DNA of 64,000 bases from NCBI RefSeq assembly GCF_004784475.1, contig NZ_SRRT01000009.1:124001-188000 (forward strand), in the 5' to 3' direction. How positions within the stretch are numbered: the first letter of the stretch is position 1; the number at the start of each line of letters is the position of its first letter. A model generated the notes under the pieces. It did no database searches. It was not told where the DNA came from and saw only the letters and a program-made list of their open reading frames with translations. Position numbers and translations under genes: made by a program. Source of the DNA: Streptomyces bauhiniae (GTDB lineage Bacteria > Actinomycetota > Actinomycetes > Streptomycetales > Streptomycetaceae). Below, in pieces: positions 1 through 8,638 of this stretch.

Positions 1-1076
1 CGGCCGGTGCCCAGCGCCGGGTCCACGTCCACGCCGGCCCACAGGCCGCGCGCCCGGAACCCGGTCACCCCGTGCCCGCGCAGCGCTTCGAGACCCTCGC
101 GCAGGACCAGCCCCAGCTCGTCGGCCCGGCGCTGGAACTCACCCGTCTCCAGCAGCTCGACCACCGCCGTGCCGACCGCCGCCGCCAGCGGATTGCCGCC
201 GAAGGTGGAGCCGTGCTCGCCCGGACCCAGCACGCCCATCACCTCACGCCGGGCCACCACCGCAGAGACCGGCACGATGCCGCCGCCCAGCGCCTTGCCC
301 AGCAGCAGCACGTCCGGCACCACCGACTCGTGCTCGACGGCCAGGGTGCGCCCGGTGCGGCCCAGCCCGGACTGGATCTCGTCCGCGATGAACAGGCACC
401 CCTTGCGCCGGGTCAGTTCCCGGACACCGGTCAGATAGCCCGCGTCCGGGATGATCACCCCGGCCTCGCCCTGGATGGGCTCGATCAGCACCGCGGCCGT
501 GGTCTCGTCGACCGCCTCCTCCAGCGCGGCCAGGTCGTTGTACGGCACGATCTTGAAGCCGGGCGTGAAGGGGCCGAAGCCCGCCCGCGCCGACTCGTCC
601 GTGGAGAAGCTGACGATGGTCGTCGTACGGCCGTGGAAGTTGTCCGCCGCGACCACGATCGTGGCCTGCCCGTCGGGCACGCCCTTCACGTCGTACGCCC
701 ACTTGCGGGCCACCTTGATGCCGCTCTCCACCGCCTCGGCGCCGGTGTTCATGGGCAGCACCATGTCCAGACCGGTCAGCGCGGCGAGCCGCTCGGCGAA
801 CTCGGCCAGCCGGTCGTTGTGGAAGGCGCGGGAGGTCAGGGTCAGCCGGTCGAGCTGGTCGTGCGCGGCCTGGATCAGCGCCGGATGGCGGTGGCCGAAG
901 TTGAGGGCCGAATAGCCCGCCAGCATGTCGAGGTACCGGCGGCCCTCGACGTCCTCCACCCAGGCGCCCTCGGCCCGTGCCACGACGACGGGCAGCGGGT
1001 GGTAGTTGTGCGCGAGCACCGGCTCCTCCGCCCGGATCAGGTCGGCGGACGTGCGCGCGTGCGCGGGTGCGGTCAT
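1..1076 (-). CDS. rocD: Ornithine--oxo-acid aminotransferase, 3' end outside window
   Basis: PLP-dependent class III aminotransferase that converts ornithine plus 2-oxoglutarate to glutamate-5-semialdehyde and glutamate (arginine/ornithine catabolism, cytosol). The reverse translation starts MTAPAHARTSADL and shows the family landmarks: YSALNFGHRHP near the N-terminus, MNTGAEAVE, the Asp/Gln motif IADEIQSGLGRTG, and LLLGKALGGG with the PLP lysine. About 358 codons are present, roughly 40-50 short of the usual length, so the stop lies left of position 1. The ATG overlaps the stop of the upstream dimethylargininase gene by 4 nt, so the two are translationally coupled. Confidence 0.93.
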   Translation of the reverse strand, partial: MTAPAHARTSADLIRAEEPVLAHNYHPLPVVVARAEGAWVEDVEGRRYLDMLAGYSALNFGHRHPALIQAAHDQLDRLTLTSRAFHNDRLAEFAERLAALTGLDMVLPMNTGAEAVESGIKVARKWAYDVKGVPDGQATIVVAADNFHGRTTTIVSFSTDESARAGFGPFTPGFKIVPYNDLAALEEAVDETTAAVLIEPIQGEAGVIIPDAGYLTGVRELTRRKGCLFIADEIQSGLGRTGRTLAVEHESVVPDVLLLGKALGGGIVPVSAVVARREVMGVLGPGEHGSTFGGNPLAAAVGTAVVELLETGEFQRRADELGLVLREGLEALRGHGVTGFRARGLWAGVDVDPALGTG

Positions 1077-1885
1077 GAGCGGATCTCCTGAGTGCAGCAC
1101 TTGATGCCGCCGCCTGCCTTGTGCAGCTCCGACAGATCGACGGGCACGGGGTCGTAGCCATGCGTCGCCAGGCGCTCGGCGAGCACCTCGGCCTGGGGGG
1201 CGATGAAGACGTGCCGGCCGTCGGACACGGAGTTCAGGCCGAAGGCCATCGCGTCGTCACGGGTGGCGAGCACCGCGTCCGGGTACAGCCGCCGGAGCAC
1301 CTCGCGGCTGTCCGCCGAGAAGGCTTCCGGGTAGTAGGCGATGTTGTCGTCGTCCAGCACGAACAGCGCCGTGTCCAGGTGGTAGAAGTACGGGTCCACC
1401 AGGGTCAGCGTGATCACCGGGTGGCCGAAGAACTCCTGCGCCTCGCGGTGGGCGTCGGGTGTGGTGCGGAACCCGGTGCCGGCCAGCACGTACCGGCCGG
1501 TCCACACCAGGTCGCCCTCGCCCTCGGTGACCGCCAGCGGGCGGTACACGTCGTATCCCGCGGTCCTGAACCAGGATTCGTAGTGGAGCGACTCCGGGCG
1601 GCGCTCCGGGGCGTGGAACAGCGAGCCGAAGACGCGGCCGCCGACCACGAAGGCGGCGTTGGCCGCGAAGACCATGTCGGGCAGACCCGGCACCGGGTCG
1701 ACGGCGTCCACGGTGTGCCCGTGGGCGCGGTAGGCGTCGATCAGCGCCTGCCACTGGGACTGGGCGAGGTCGACGTCCACGGGGGCGTCGGGACGCATCC
1801 AGGGGTTGATCGCGTACTGCACGGTGAAGTGCCTGGGTTCGCAGACCAGGAAGCGCCGGGGGCGCTGCACACGGGTTTCGGCCAC
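1073..1885 (-). CDS. ddaH: Dimethylargininase / amidinotransferase-fold hydrolase
   Basis: A 270-residue protein of the DDAH/arginine deiminase superfamily, which hydrolyses the guanidinium carbon of N-methylated arginines (or arginine) to citrulline. Visible active-site features are the Asn-rich DMVFAANAAF segment near residue 75, the catalytic His in YFYHLDTALF (His169) and a C-terminal paired cysteine (Cys263-Cys264, in GGGIKCCTQEIRS) that should contain the nucleophile. Length is normal. It is followed by rocD with a 4-nt overlap, which places it in arginine-family metabolism. Whether the substrate is dimethylarginine or arginine cannot be told from sequence. Confidence 0.88.
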   Translation of the reverse strand: MAETRVQRPRRFLVCEPRHFTVQYAINPWMRPDAPVDVDLAQSQWQALIDAYRAHGHTVDAVDPVPGLPDMVFAANAAFVVGGRVFGSLFHAPERRPESLHYESWFRTAGYDVYRPLAVTEGEGDLVWTGRYVLAGTGFRTTPDAHREAQEFFGHPVITLTLVDPYFYHLDTALFVLDDDNIAYYPEAFSADSREVLRRLYPDAVLATRDDAMAFGLNSVSDGRHVFIAPQAEVLAERLATHGYDPVPVDLSELHKAGGGIKCCTQEIRS

Positions 1886-1973
1886 AGAGGGTTTCCTCCG
1901 CTTTCCAGTGTGTTACTCACGGGGGTGACACCACGGTAGAAACTCCGGCCGAGGCACGACAAGCGACAAAAGC

Positions 1974-1987
1974 TGCGTGATCGCGCA
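1974..1987. promoter_or_regulatory. Near-perfect 14-bp palindrome upstream of ddaH-rocD
   Basis: TGCGTGATCGCGCA has dyad symmetry apart from one pair. It lies 89 bp upstream of the ddaH start, in the 167-bp gap behind the Lrp-type regulator gene, and similar TGCGC half-sites follow to its right. Lrp/AsnC proteins often bind such phased short dyads, so this is a candidate operator by position only. Confidence 0.3.
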
Positions 1988-2052
1988 GGATCGCTGCGCA
2001 TCTTCCGGTCAGGACGCAGGAGACCTGCGCGTTCGGCGGGTTTGACCGGCGA

Positions 2053-2538
2053 TCACTCGGGAGCGGCCTGGGTGGCGCCCGCCTCGGGGCTTTCCGGGAG
2101 GAGGTGGGACAGCACCATCACGCTGATCGTCTTCCGGATGAACGGCTCGGCGCGGATGCGCTCCAGCACCCCCTCGAAGTGCTCCACGTCCCGCGCCCGC
2201 ACGTGCAGCAGGGCGTCCGCGCCCCCGGTCACGGTCATCGCCGCCGTGATCTCCGGATGGTTGCTGACCACCTCCGCGAGCCGCCGGGGCGGGGCGGCGC
2301 CCTCGCAGTAGACCTCGACGTACGCCTCCGTGCGCCAGCCGAGCGCGGAGGGCTGCACGGTCGCCGTGAACCCGGTGATCACCCCGGTCTCGCGCAGCCG
2401 GTCTACCCGCCGCTTGACCGCGGTGGCCGACAGCCCGATCGCCGCGCCGATCTCGGCGAAGCTGCTGCGGGCGTTCGCCATCAGCGCGGTGATGATCTTG
2501 CGGTCGAGGTCGTCGAAGGACGCGGCCCTGCTGTTCAC
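2053..2538 (-). CDS. Lrp/AsnC family transcriptional regulator
   Basis: A 161-residue regulator. Residues about 8-65 form the AsnC-type winged HTH (FDDLDRKIITALMANARSSF, then IGLSATAVKRRVDRLRETGVI). Residues about 75-150 are the RAM/AsnC ligand-binding domain, with AVQPSALGW-type strands and VTGGADALLHVRARDVEHFE. The start is a GTG at 2536-2538. It lies upstream of ddaH-rocD in the same direction and may control arginine/ornithine catabolism, since family members usually sense amino acids. That assignment rests on neighbourhood. Confidence 0.88.
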   Translation of the reverse strand: MNSRAASFDDLDRKIITALMANARSSFAEIGAAIGLSATAVKRRVDRLRETGVITGFTATVQPSALGWRTEAYVEVYCEGAAPPRRLAEVVSNHPEITAAMTVTGGADALLHVRARDVEHFEGVLERIRAEPFIRKTISVMVLSHLLPESPEAGATQAAPE

Positions 2539-2551
2539 CCGGCCACTGTAA

Positions 2552-2737
2552 TCACCTCTGGGTGACCGCCAGCGCCACCGTCAGCAGCCCCAGCACCACC
2601 CAGCCGAACCACAGCCAGCCGTTGCCGCCTAGCGCGACGGTGTACGCGGTGACGACGACCAGACCGCCCACGGTGAGCGCCCCCATCGCCCTGGTGGAAC
2701 CGTCCGCCTTGCTGGAACCTCGCATGGAACCGGGCAT
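2552..2737 (-). CDS. Small membrane protein, unknown function
   Basis: A 61-residue protein with a short basic/polar N-terminus and two hydrophobic stretches (about residues 18-36 and 40-57) that should form a helical hairpin in the membrane. A good ribosome-binding site (AGGAGG) sits about 8 nt before the ATG. The stop is 13 nt upstream of the Lrp gene start, so the two may be co-transcribed. I recognise no named family; similar small proteins are common in streptomycetes. Confidence 0.65.
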   Translation of the reverse strand: MPGSMRGSSKADGSTRAMGALTVGGLVVVTAYTVALGGNGWLWFGWVVLGLLTVALAVTQR

Positions 2738-2827
2738 CGCGGCACCCTCCTCGTGGTCCGTCCACCACCATCGTGCCCCGGTTCCGCCGCCACCGGCACT
2801 CCGATGGCCGAGCGGTTTCGCGCGGGA

Positions 2828-3778
2828 TCAGCCCTCGCGTGCGCTCAGCGAGGCCAGATAGGCGTTGTACGCCTCCAGCTCCTGGTCGCCGTTGCGGTCC
2901 GCCGCCCGGTCCGTGCGGCGGGCCTGCCGCTGCTCGGAGCGGTACCACTGGAAGAGCAGCGCGATCAGCACCAGCACCGACGGGATCTCGCTGAACGCCC
3001 ACGCGATGCCGCCGGCCGCGCCCTGGTCGGAGAGCGCGTCGATGCCGAGCGAGGCGGGCGGGTTCTTGAAGGTCTCCACCATCGGCTCGGACGCCATCAT
3101 CAGCGCGATGCCGAAGAAGGCGTGGAACGGCATGCCCGCGAACAGCTCCAGCATCCGCATCAGATGGTTCGGCCGGTGCGGACCCGGATCGACGCCGATG
3201 ATCGGCCAGAAGAACACCACGCCCACCGCCAGGAAGTGCACCATCATGGCGATGTGCCCGGCCTTGGACCCCATCAGGAAGTCGAAGACCGGCGAGAAGT
3301 ACAGCGCGTACAGGCTGGCGATGAACAGCGGGATCGTGAACGCCGGATGCGTGATGAACCGCATGTACCGGCTGTGCAGGAGCGCCAGCAGCAGCTCACG
3401 GGGACCCTTGCGGCCCCGGCCCGCCGTCGGCAGCGCCCGCAGGGCCAGCGTCACCGGCGCGCCCAGCAGGATCAGGATCGGCGACAGCATGCTGATCACC
3501 ATGTGCTGCACCATGTGCACGCTGAACATGACCATGCCGTAGTCGTTCAGCCGGGTGCACATCACCAGAGCGATGGTCAGCACGCCGACGACGTACGACA
3601 GGGTGCGCGAGACGGGCCACGCGTCCCCGCGCCGCCGCAGCCGCAGCACCCCCCAGCCGTACAGGGCGAGCCCGGCCAGGCAGGCGATCAGGAAGAAGGG
3701 GTCCGCCGACCACACGAGCCCCCGTCCCAGCGTGAACGGCGGCAGATCCGGCATCATGCCGTGCCCGCTGTGGTCCAT
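2828..3778 (-). CDS. CtaG/Caa3-type cytochrome c oxidase assembly membrane protein
   Basis: A 316-residue polytopic membrane protein of the caa3_CtaG family, associated with assembly or copper supply of cytochrome c oxidase in Gram-positive bacteria. The chosen start gives MDHSGHGMMPDLPPF, the His/Met-rich N-terminus typical of streptomycete members; an upstream in-frame start adds only 15 unconvincing residues. About seven hydrophobic helices follow, with conserved histidines in FSVHMVQHMVISML and MMVHFLAVG. The C-terminal ~40 residues are charged and cytoplasmic. The exact role, copper chaperone or assembly factor, is not settled for this branch. Confidence 0.87.
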   Translation of the reverse strand: MDHSGHGMMPDLPPFTLGRGLVWSADPFFLIACLAGLALYGWGVLRLRRRGDAWPVSRTLSYVVGVLTIALVMCTRLNDYGMVMFSVHMVQHMVISMLSPILILLGAPVTLALRALPTAGRGRKGPRELLLALLHSRYMRFITHPAFTIPLFIASLYALYFSPVFDFLMGSKAGHIAMMVHFLAVGVVFFWPIIGVDPGPHRPNHLMRMLELFAGMPFHAFFGIALMMASEPMVETFKNPPASLGIDALSDQGAAGGIAWAFSEIPSVLVLIALLFQWYRSEQRQARRTDRAADRNGDQELEAYNAYLASLSAREG

Positions 3779-3856
3779 CCGGCGGCTCCTGGTTCGTGGG
3801 GGTTGAGCGGTTTCTGTCCGCACTCAGGGTACGGGCGCCCCCGCGCCCGCCCGTGA

Positions 3857-3877
3857 GCGGGGTCCGCCCGGCCCCGC
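3857..3877 (-). terminator. Weak GC hairpin after pfkA
   Basis: GCGGGG (3857-3862) and CCCCGC (3872-3877) can pair across a 9-nt loop just 3' of the pfkA stop on the minus strand. The stem is short and there is no T-tract, so termination is uncertain. Confidence 0.3.
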
Positions 3878-3883
3878 GAGCCG

Positions 3884-4909
3884 CTACAGCACGCACTCCG
3901 CCTCGGCGTACCGCTCCGCCGGGACCGTCTTCAGGGTGCTGACCGCCTCGGCCAGCGGCACCATCACGATGTCCGTGCCGTGCAGCGCGGTCATCCGGCC
4001 GAACTCCTCCCGGTGCACCGCCTCCACCGCGTGCCAGCCGAACCGGGTGGCCAGCACCCTGTCGTACGCCGTCGGAGTGCCGCCGCGCTGCACATGCCCG
4101 AGGATCACCGGCCGGGCCTCCTTGCCGAGCCGCTGCTCCAGCTCGACGGAGAGCTGGCGGGCGATCCCGGCGAAGCGCTCGTGGCCGTAGATGTCCCGGC
4201 CGCCCTCGTCGAACTCCATGGAGCCGGCGCGCGGCTTGGCGCCCTCGGCGGCCACCACGATGGCGAACCGCTTGCCCGCCTCGAACCGGGCACCGACGCG
4301 GCGGGTCAACTCGTCGATGTCGAAGGGCCGTTCGGGGACCACGATGGCGTGCGCGCCGGCCGCCGTGCCCGAGTTCAGCGCTATCCAGCCGGTGTGGCGG
4401 CCCATGACCTCCACGATCAGCACCCGCTGGTGGGACTCGGCGGTGGTCTTCAGCCGGTCCAGCGCCTCGGTGGCGACCCCCACGGCCGTGTCGAAGCCGA
4501 AGGTGACGTCGGTCGCCGAGATGTCGTTGTCGATGGTCTTGGGCACGCCCACGATGGGCAGCCCGCTGTCCGACAGCAGCCGGGCCGCCTTCAGCGTGCC
4601 CTCACCGCCGATCGGGATGATCGCGTCCAGCCCGAGTTCCTCGACGTGGCCCTTGACCCGCTCCACCCCGCCGCGCAGGTGCTCCGGACGGACGCGGGAG
4701 GAGCCGAGGATCGTGCCGCCGCGCGCCAGGATGCCGCTGACGGCGTCCAGGTCGAGCTTCAGCCAGTCGCACTCCAGCAGGCCCTTCCAGCCGTCGCGGA
4801 AGCCGATGACCTCGTCGCCGTGGTCGACGACGGCTCGGTGCACGACCGACCGGATGACGGCGTTCAGACCGGGGCAGTCGCCGCCGGAGGTGAGGACACC
4901 AATGCGCAT
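3884..4909 (-). CDS. pfkA: ATP-dependent 6-phosphofructokinase
   Basis: Phosphorylates fructose-6-phosphate to fructose-1,6-bisphosphate in glycolysis (cytosol). The start at 4909 gives the canonical N-terminus MRIGVLTSGGDCPGLNAVIR; an upstream frame extension of 42 codons has no family similarity. Other landmarks are the active-site segment VPKTIDNDI, the substrate-binding segment VMGRHTGWIAL, and LGHVQRGGTPTAYDR near the C-terminus. At 341 residues it matches actinobacterial group III PFKs. It stands alone between ctaG-like and gatD genes. Streptomycetes carry several PFK paralogues, so the copy number suffix is left off. Confidence 0.94.
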   Translation of the reverse strand: MRIGVLTSGGDCPGLNAVIRSVVHRAVVDHGDEVIGFRDGWKGLLECDWLKLDLDAVSGILARGGTILGSSRVRPEHLRGGVERVKGHVEELGLDAIIPIGGEGTLKAARLLSDSGLPIVGVPKTIDNDISATDVTFGFDTAVGVATEALDRLKTTAESHQRVLIVEVMGRHTGWIALNSGTAAGAHAIVVPERPFDIDELTRRVGARFEAGKRFAIVVAAEGAKPRAGSMEFDEGGRDIYGHERFAGIARQLSVELEQRLGKEARPVILGHVQRGGTPTAYDRVLATRFGWHAVEAVHREEFGRMTALHGTDIVMVPLAEAVSTLKTVPAERYAEAECVL

Positions 4910-5051
4910 AGCCCGAATTACCTTCTCGACGTGGGCCGGGAGGCCGGACCACGTTGTCCGGCGGGTTCCCGGCCACACTACCGGCGGCAGGGGCCCCTCA
5001 CCCAGCGGGCGTCCGCCTGCTGGACGCACCCGCACAGGTGAGCGGACGACG

Positions 5052-5091
5052 CGTCAGGCGGGCCCGCGAAAGCTCACGGGCCCGCCTGACG
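5052..5091 (-). terminator. Strong hairpin terminator of murT-gatD
   Basis: A perfect 15-bp stem (5052-5066 pairing with 5077-5091) with a 10-nt loop lies 30 nt beyond the gatD stop codon. It has no clear T-tract, as is common in streptomycetes. Confidence 0.75.
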
Positions 5092-5121
5092 GGTGTACTG
5101 ATATGCGGTGGTACGCGGTGA

Positions 5122-5850
5122 TTAGGCCGGCTGCTGCGCCGCCGCGATGCGCTCGTCGCGCAGCGCCTCGTACCAGCGGTCGTCGATCGGGGGCAGCGCG
5201 TTCACGTCCAGCGCCAGCTTCAGCAGCAGGTCCGCGATCTGCGGGTTACGGGCCAGCACGGGGCCGTGCATGTACGTGCCGAACACCGTGCCGTTGTACG
5301 CGCCCTCGGTGCCGTCGCCGGTGCCGTTGCCCCGGCCCATGGTCACCTGGGCGAAAGCGCGGGCGGTCGGGCCCAGATGGGTGACGCCCTGGTGGTTCTC
5401 GAACCCGGTCAGCGGAGGCAGCCCGAGGCGCGGGTCGATGTCACCGAGCACATCGCCCACGCACCGCTCGCCCTCGCCGCGCGTCGACATCACGTCGAGC
5501 AGGCCGAGGCCCGGCTCGCGCTGGCCGAGGTCGTTGATGAACTCGTGGCCGAGGATCTGGTAGCCGGCGCACACGGAGAACACGATCGCGCCGTTCTCCA
5601 CCGCACGCTGGAGGTGCCCGTCGCGGCGCAGCCGCTCGGCCGCCAGCCGCTGCGGACGGTCCTCACCGCCGCCGATCAGGTAGATGTCGCCCGAGGTGGG
5701 GATCGGCTGGTCGCTGCGCACGTCGAGACGGGCCACGTCCAGGCCGCGCTGCCGCGCCCGGCGCTCCACGACGAGGGCGTTGCCCTGGTCGCCGTAGGTG
5801 CTCAGCAGGTCGGGATAGATCCACACCAGCCGCAGTTGGTTGTCGCTCAT
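5122..5850 (-). CDS. gatD: Lipid II isoglutaminyl synthase, glutaminase subunit GatD
   Basis: A 242-residue CobB/CobQ-type class I glutamine amidotransferase subunit. With MurT it amidates the D-Glu of the peptidoglycan stem peptide to D-isoglutamine. The nucleophile is Cys94 in VFSVCAGYQILG and the paired His is about His195 in FGTYMHGPVL; GGGEDRPQ lies near residue 61. The start at 5850 gives MSDNQLRLVWIYPDLL; the longer frame upstream is out of character. It follows murT after 23 nt and ends with a TAA codon and a strong hairpin. Confidence 0.93.
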   Translation of the reverse strand: MSDNQLRLVWIYPDLLSTYGDQGNALVVERRARQRGLDVARLDVRSDQPIPTSGDIYLIGGGEDRPQRLAAERLRRDGHLQRAVENGAIVFSVCAGYQILGHEFINDLGQREPGLGLLDVMSTRGEGERCVGDVLGDIDPRLGLPPLTGFENHQGVTHLGPTARAFAQVTMGRGNGTGDGTEGAYNGTVFGTYMHGPVLARNPQIADLLLKLALDVNALPPIDDRWYEALRDERIAAAQQPA

Positions 5851-5873
5851 GAGGAGGTGTTCGCCCTTCTGGC

Positions 5874-7112
5874 TCAGTTGCCGACGCGGCGGCGCAGGTC
5901 CTGGAACGCGGTGTAGTTGGCGATGACCTCGATACGGCCCGGCGGGGCCGCGGCGACGGCCTCGTCGAGGTTCTCGCACACCTGGAAGTGCTGGTTCGCC
6001 ACTTCCAGGCGGACGGCGAGGTCCAGCTTCCGGTCACCGACGACGAAGATCGGGTGGCCGGTGAGCCGGGTGTAGTCCACGTCCCACAGCCAGGAGGTGT
6101 CGGTGCCGTCCGCCCCGCGCGCGTTCACGGAGAGGATCACCGGGGTGGGCGGCGGGTCGATCAGGGAGAAGGTCTCCAGCCAGCCGGCCGGGTTCTTCGC
6201 CAGCAGCAGCCGCAGGTCGCGGTTCTGGAACTGGACCACGTCGTAGCGTCCGGCGACCGCCTGCACCTGGTACATGCGCTCCAGCGCCACCTGCGGCGGC
6301 ACCCCGAACACGGCGGCGACGGCGGCCGAGCTGGCCGCGTTCGCCTTGTTGGCGCGGCCCGGCAACTGGAGGTGGATCGGCCAGGCCGAGCCGTGCGGGT
6401 CGAGGACGTGGTCGCCGGAGAGCGCCCAGGTCGGCGTCGGACGGCGGAAGCCGCACTCGCCGCAGAACCAGTCGTCGCCGGGGCGCTGCATCACACCGCC
6501 GCAGGAGGGGCAGGACCAGGCGTCGTCCTTCCACATCTGGCCGGCCGCGACCCAGACCACGTTGGGGGAGGACGAGGCCGCCCACACCACCAGCGGGTCG
6601 TCGCAGTTGGCGACGACGACGGCCTTGGAGCCGGACAGGCCCTCGCGCCAGTTCTCCGCGAGCATCCGGGTCTCGGCCGCGCGGTCCAACTGGTCGCGGG
6701 AGAGGTTCAGCAGCGCGATGCACTTGGGGCTGGTGTCACGTGCCACACCGGCCAGGTACTTCTCGTCGACCTCGATGACACCGAACTTGGCGTCCGAGCC
6801 GCCCGCGAGGGCGGAGGTGATACCGGCCGGCATGTTGGCGCCGAGCGCGTTGGACACCACCGGACCGGCGGCGCGCAGGGCCTCCGCGATCAGCCGGGTG
6901 GTGGTGGTCTTGCCGTTGGTCGCCGACACCAGGACCACGTCCAGGTGGGTGGCGAGCCGGGCGAGCAGGTCGGGGTCGAGCCGCAGGGCGACCTTTCCGC
7001 CGATCACCGACCCGCTGCCGCGTCCCGCGGCGCGCGATGCCGCCGCGACCGCCTTGCCCGCGGTCACGGCCAGCTTGGCCCGCGGCGAGAGCGGGTCCGA
7101 GTTGCCTGCCAT
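5874..7112 (-). CDS. murT: Lipid II isoglutaminyl synthase, Mur-ligase-like subunit MurT
   Basis: A 412-residue ATP-dependent Mur ligase homologue that, with GatD, amidates lipid II-linked glutamate at the inner face of the membrane. The P-loop is SATNGKTTTT (residues about 63-72). A four-cysteine zinc ribbon characteristic of MurT (Cys201, Cys204, Cys217, Cys220) is inserted in the central domain, and the C-terminal domain carries the DTSWLWDVDY segment with the conserved Asp. It is transcribed divergently from peptide deformylase, with a 160-bp shared upstream region. Confidence 0.94.
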   Translation of the reverse strand: MAGNSDPLSPRAKLAVTAGKAVAAASRAAGRGSGSVIGGKVALRLDPDLLARLATHLDVVLVSATNGKTTTTRLIAEALRAAGPVVSNALGANMPAGITSALAGGSDAKFGVIEVDEKYLAGVARDTSPKCIALLNLSRDQLDRAAETRMLAENWREGLSGSKAVVVANCDDPLVVWAASSSPNVVWVAAGQMWKDDAWSCPSCGGVMQRPGDDWFCGECGFRRPTPTWALSGDHVLDPHGSAWPIHLQLPGRANKANAASSAAVAAVFGVPPQVALERMYQVQAVAGRYDVVQFQNRDLRLLLAKNPAGWLETFSLIDPPPTPVILSVNARGADGTDTSWLWDVDYTRLTGHPIFVVGDRKLDLAVRLEVANQHFQVCENLDEAVAAAPPGRIEVIANYTAFQDLRRRVGN

Positions 7113-7272
7113 CAGTCCTCGATCCTCCTTGCGTACGCGCCGCGCCTGGGGCCATCCGGCAGCGTGGTGGGGGCCTCAGCCTATCGAGAACCGTTCGCAC
7201 ACCCGAATCCCGGTCCGCCCGGCCCGCCCTCGCGCGCTCGGCGCGGGCCGAACGAACCGTACCCTTGCCGCC

Positions 7273-7812
7273 ATGCGACACCGCTCGATACCGGGTGCCC
7301 ACGGGCGCGTCCGGCCCCTCACGCTCCTCGGCGACCCCGTGCTGCACGCACCCTGCGGGGACGTCACCGACTTCGGCCCGGAACTCGCGGCACTCGTGGC
7401 GGACTTGTTCGCCACCATGTACGCCCATGAGGGCGTGGGCCTGGCCGCCAACCAGATCGGCGTGAACCTGCGGGTGTTCGTGTACGACTGCCCGGACGAC
7501 GACGAGGTCCGCCACCTGGGCCATGTGGTCAACCCCCGCCTGGTGACGACCGACGGCCTGGAGTTCCTCGGCCCCGAGGGCTGTCTGTCGCTGCCGGGCC
7601 TGGAGGCGGGCACGGAGCGGTACGACCACGCGGTGGTGGAGGGCGTCACGATGACGGGGGAGCCGGTCACCGTGGACGGCACCGGGTTCTTCGCCCGCTG
7701 CCTCCAGCACGAGTGCGACCATCTGGCCGGTACGGTCTACGCCGACCGCGTGACGGGCCGCCGCCGGCGCAAGCTCGACCGCCAGGTGAGCAAGGCCCCC
7801 TGGCGCACGTGA
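7273..7812 (+). CDS. def: Peptide deformylase
   Basis: Removes the N-formyl group from nascent proteins; an iron/zinc hydrolase acting at the ribosome exit. All three family motifs are present: GVGLAANQ (54-61), EGCLS (102-106) and HECDH (146-150), with Cys104, His146 and His150 as metal ligands and Glu147 as base. The chosen ATG gives 179 residues, a normal length, and follows an AT-poor 160-bp spacer shared with murT. The C-terminus ends in a basic RRRRKLDRQ segment. Streptomycetes usually have more than one deformylase, so this may be a paralogue. Confidence 0.94.
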   Translation: MRHRSIPGAHGRVRPLTLLGDPVLHAPCGDVTDFGPELAALVADLFATMYAHEGVGLAANQIGVNLRVFVYDCPDDDEVRHLGHVVNPRLVTTDGLEFLGPEGCLSLPGLEAGTERYDHAVVEGVTMTGEPVTVDGTGFFARCLQHECDHLAGTVYADRVTGRRRRKLDRQVSKAPWRT

Positions 7813-7822
7813 GGCGGACGGG

Positions 7823-8467
7823 TCAGAAGCCCGGACCGCCCACCCGGTCACCGGCGGCCGCGAGCCGTCCCCACAGCAAGTCGGCCAGCGAGCGCACCAG
7901 TTCGGCCCGCGAGCAGGGACGCTCGCCCAGCCACCAGTCCCCGGCGGCGTGCATCATGCCGACGATCCCGTGGCCCCAGACGCGGGCCAACTGCTGGCTG
8001 CCCGGACCGAGGTCCACCCGCTCCTCGATGACCTGGGCCAGCTCCTCGCCCATCCGGCGTAGCAGCGGGGCGCTGTGCTTGCCGACGTCGAAGCCGTGGT
8101 CGCCGCCCTGGCCGCCCTCGGAGGGGTGCATCAGGAACCGGTACACCTGCGGGCGGGCCTCGATGGCGGCGAGGTAGGTGTCGAGCGTGGACTCCACCCG
8201 TTCCCGGCGGTCGGCCGGGGCGTCCAGCGCCGCGCGCAGCGAGTCGAGCAGGGCGTCGGTGTGCCGCATGGCGAGGGCCGCGTAGAGGCCGCCCTTGTCG
8301 CCGAAGTGGCGGTAGAGGATCGGCTTGGTGATGCCCGCCTCCGCGGCGATGGCGTTCATCGACGCCTGCGGGCCGTCGCGCAGCACCACCCGGTCGGCGG
8401 CCTCCAGCAGTTCCCGCCGTCGTCGGTCGGCGGACCTCTGCTGATCGGTCCGCTGTGTGGTGTCCAT
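7823..8467 (-). CDS. TetR family transcriptional regulator
   Basis: A 214-residue regulator. The N-terminal HTH (about residues 15-60) contains the usual signature: AADRVVLRDG, then MNAIAAEAGITKPILYRHFGDK. The C-terminal ~150 residues form the ligand-binding domain and include a Trp-rich GDWWLGERP segment. It is divergent from an acyl-CoA dehydrogenase gene, with a dyad-rich region between them, so it probably represses that gene and itself in response to an acyl-CoA. It ends 10 bp from the convergent def gene. Confidence 0.9.
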   Translation of the reverse strand: MDTTQRTDQQRSADRRRRELLEAADRVVLRDGPQASMNAIAAEAGITKPILYRHFGDKGGLYAALAMRHTDALLDSLRAALDAPADRRERVESTLDTYLAAIEARPQVYRFLMHPSEGGQGGDHGFDVGKHSAPLLRRMGEELAQVIEERVDLGPGSQQLARVWGHGIVGMMHAAGDWWLGERPCSRAELVRSLADLLWGRLAAAGDRVGGPGF

Positions 8468-8563
8468 GTGGTCTCCCCACCCGTGCTGATTCGGTGACGC
8501 CTGCGCAAACTAACACTCACCGCGGGCCTGACATCGAACGGGATACCGAGCCGTCATCCGGAG

Positions 8564-8603
8564 TTGACTTCACCTACCCGTCGGTAACATACTTCGGTTA
8601 CCG
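8564..8603 (+). promoter_or_regulatory. Candidate promoter and TetR operator of the acyl-CoA dehydrogenase
   Basis: CGGTAAC (8582-8588) and GTTACCG (8597-8603) form a perfect 7-bp inverted repeat with an 8-nt spacer. A second dyad, TACC/GGTA (8575-8586), overlaps its left arm. A plausible -35 (TTGACT, 8564-8569) and -10 (CATACT, 8588-8593) 18 bp apart overlap these dyads. That is the arrangement expected if the divergent TetR protein represses by occlusion. Confidence 0.5.
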
Positions 8604-8638
8604 CTAGTAACACCGTACGCGCCGCCGCTGGAGGGGAC

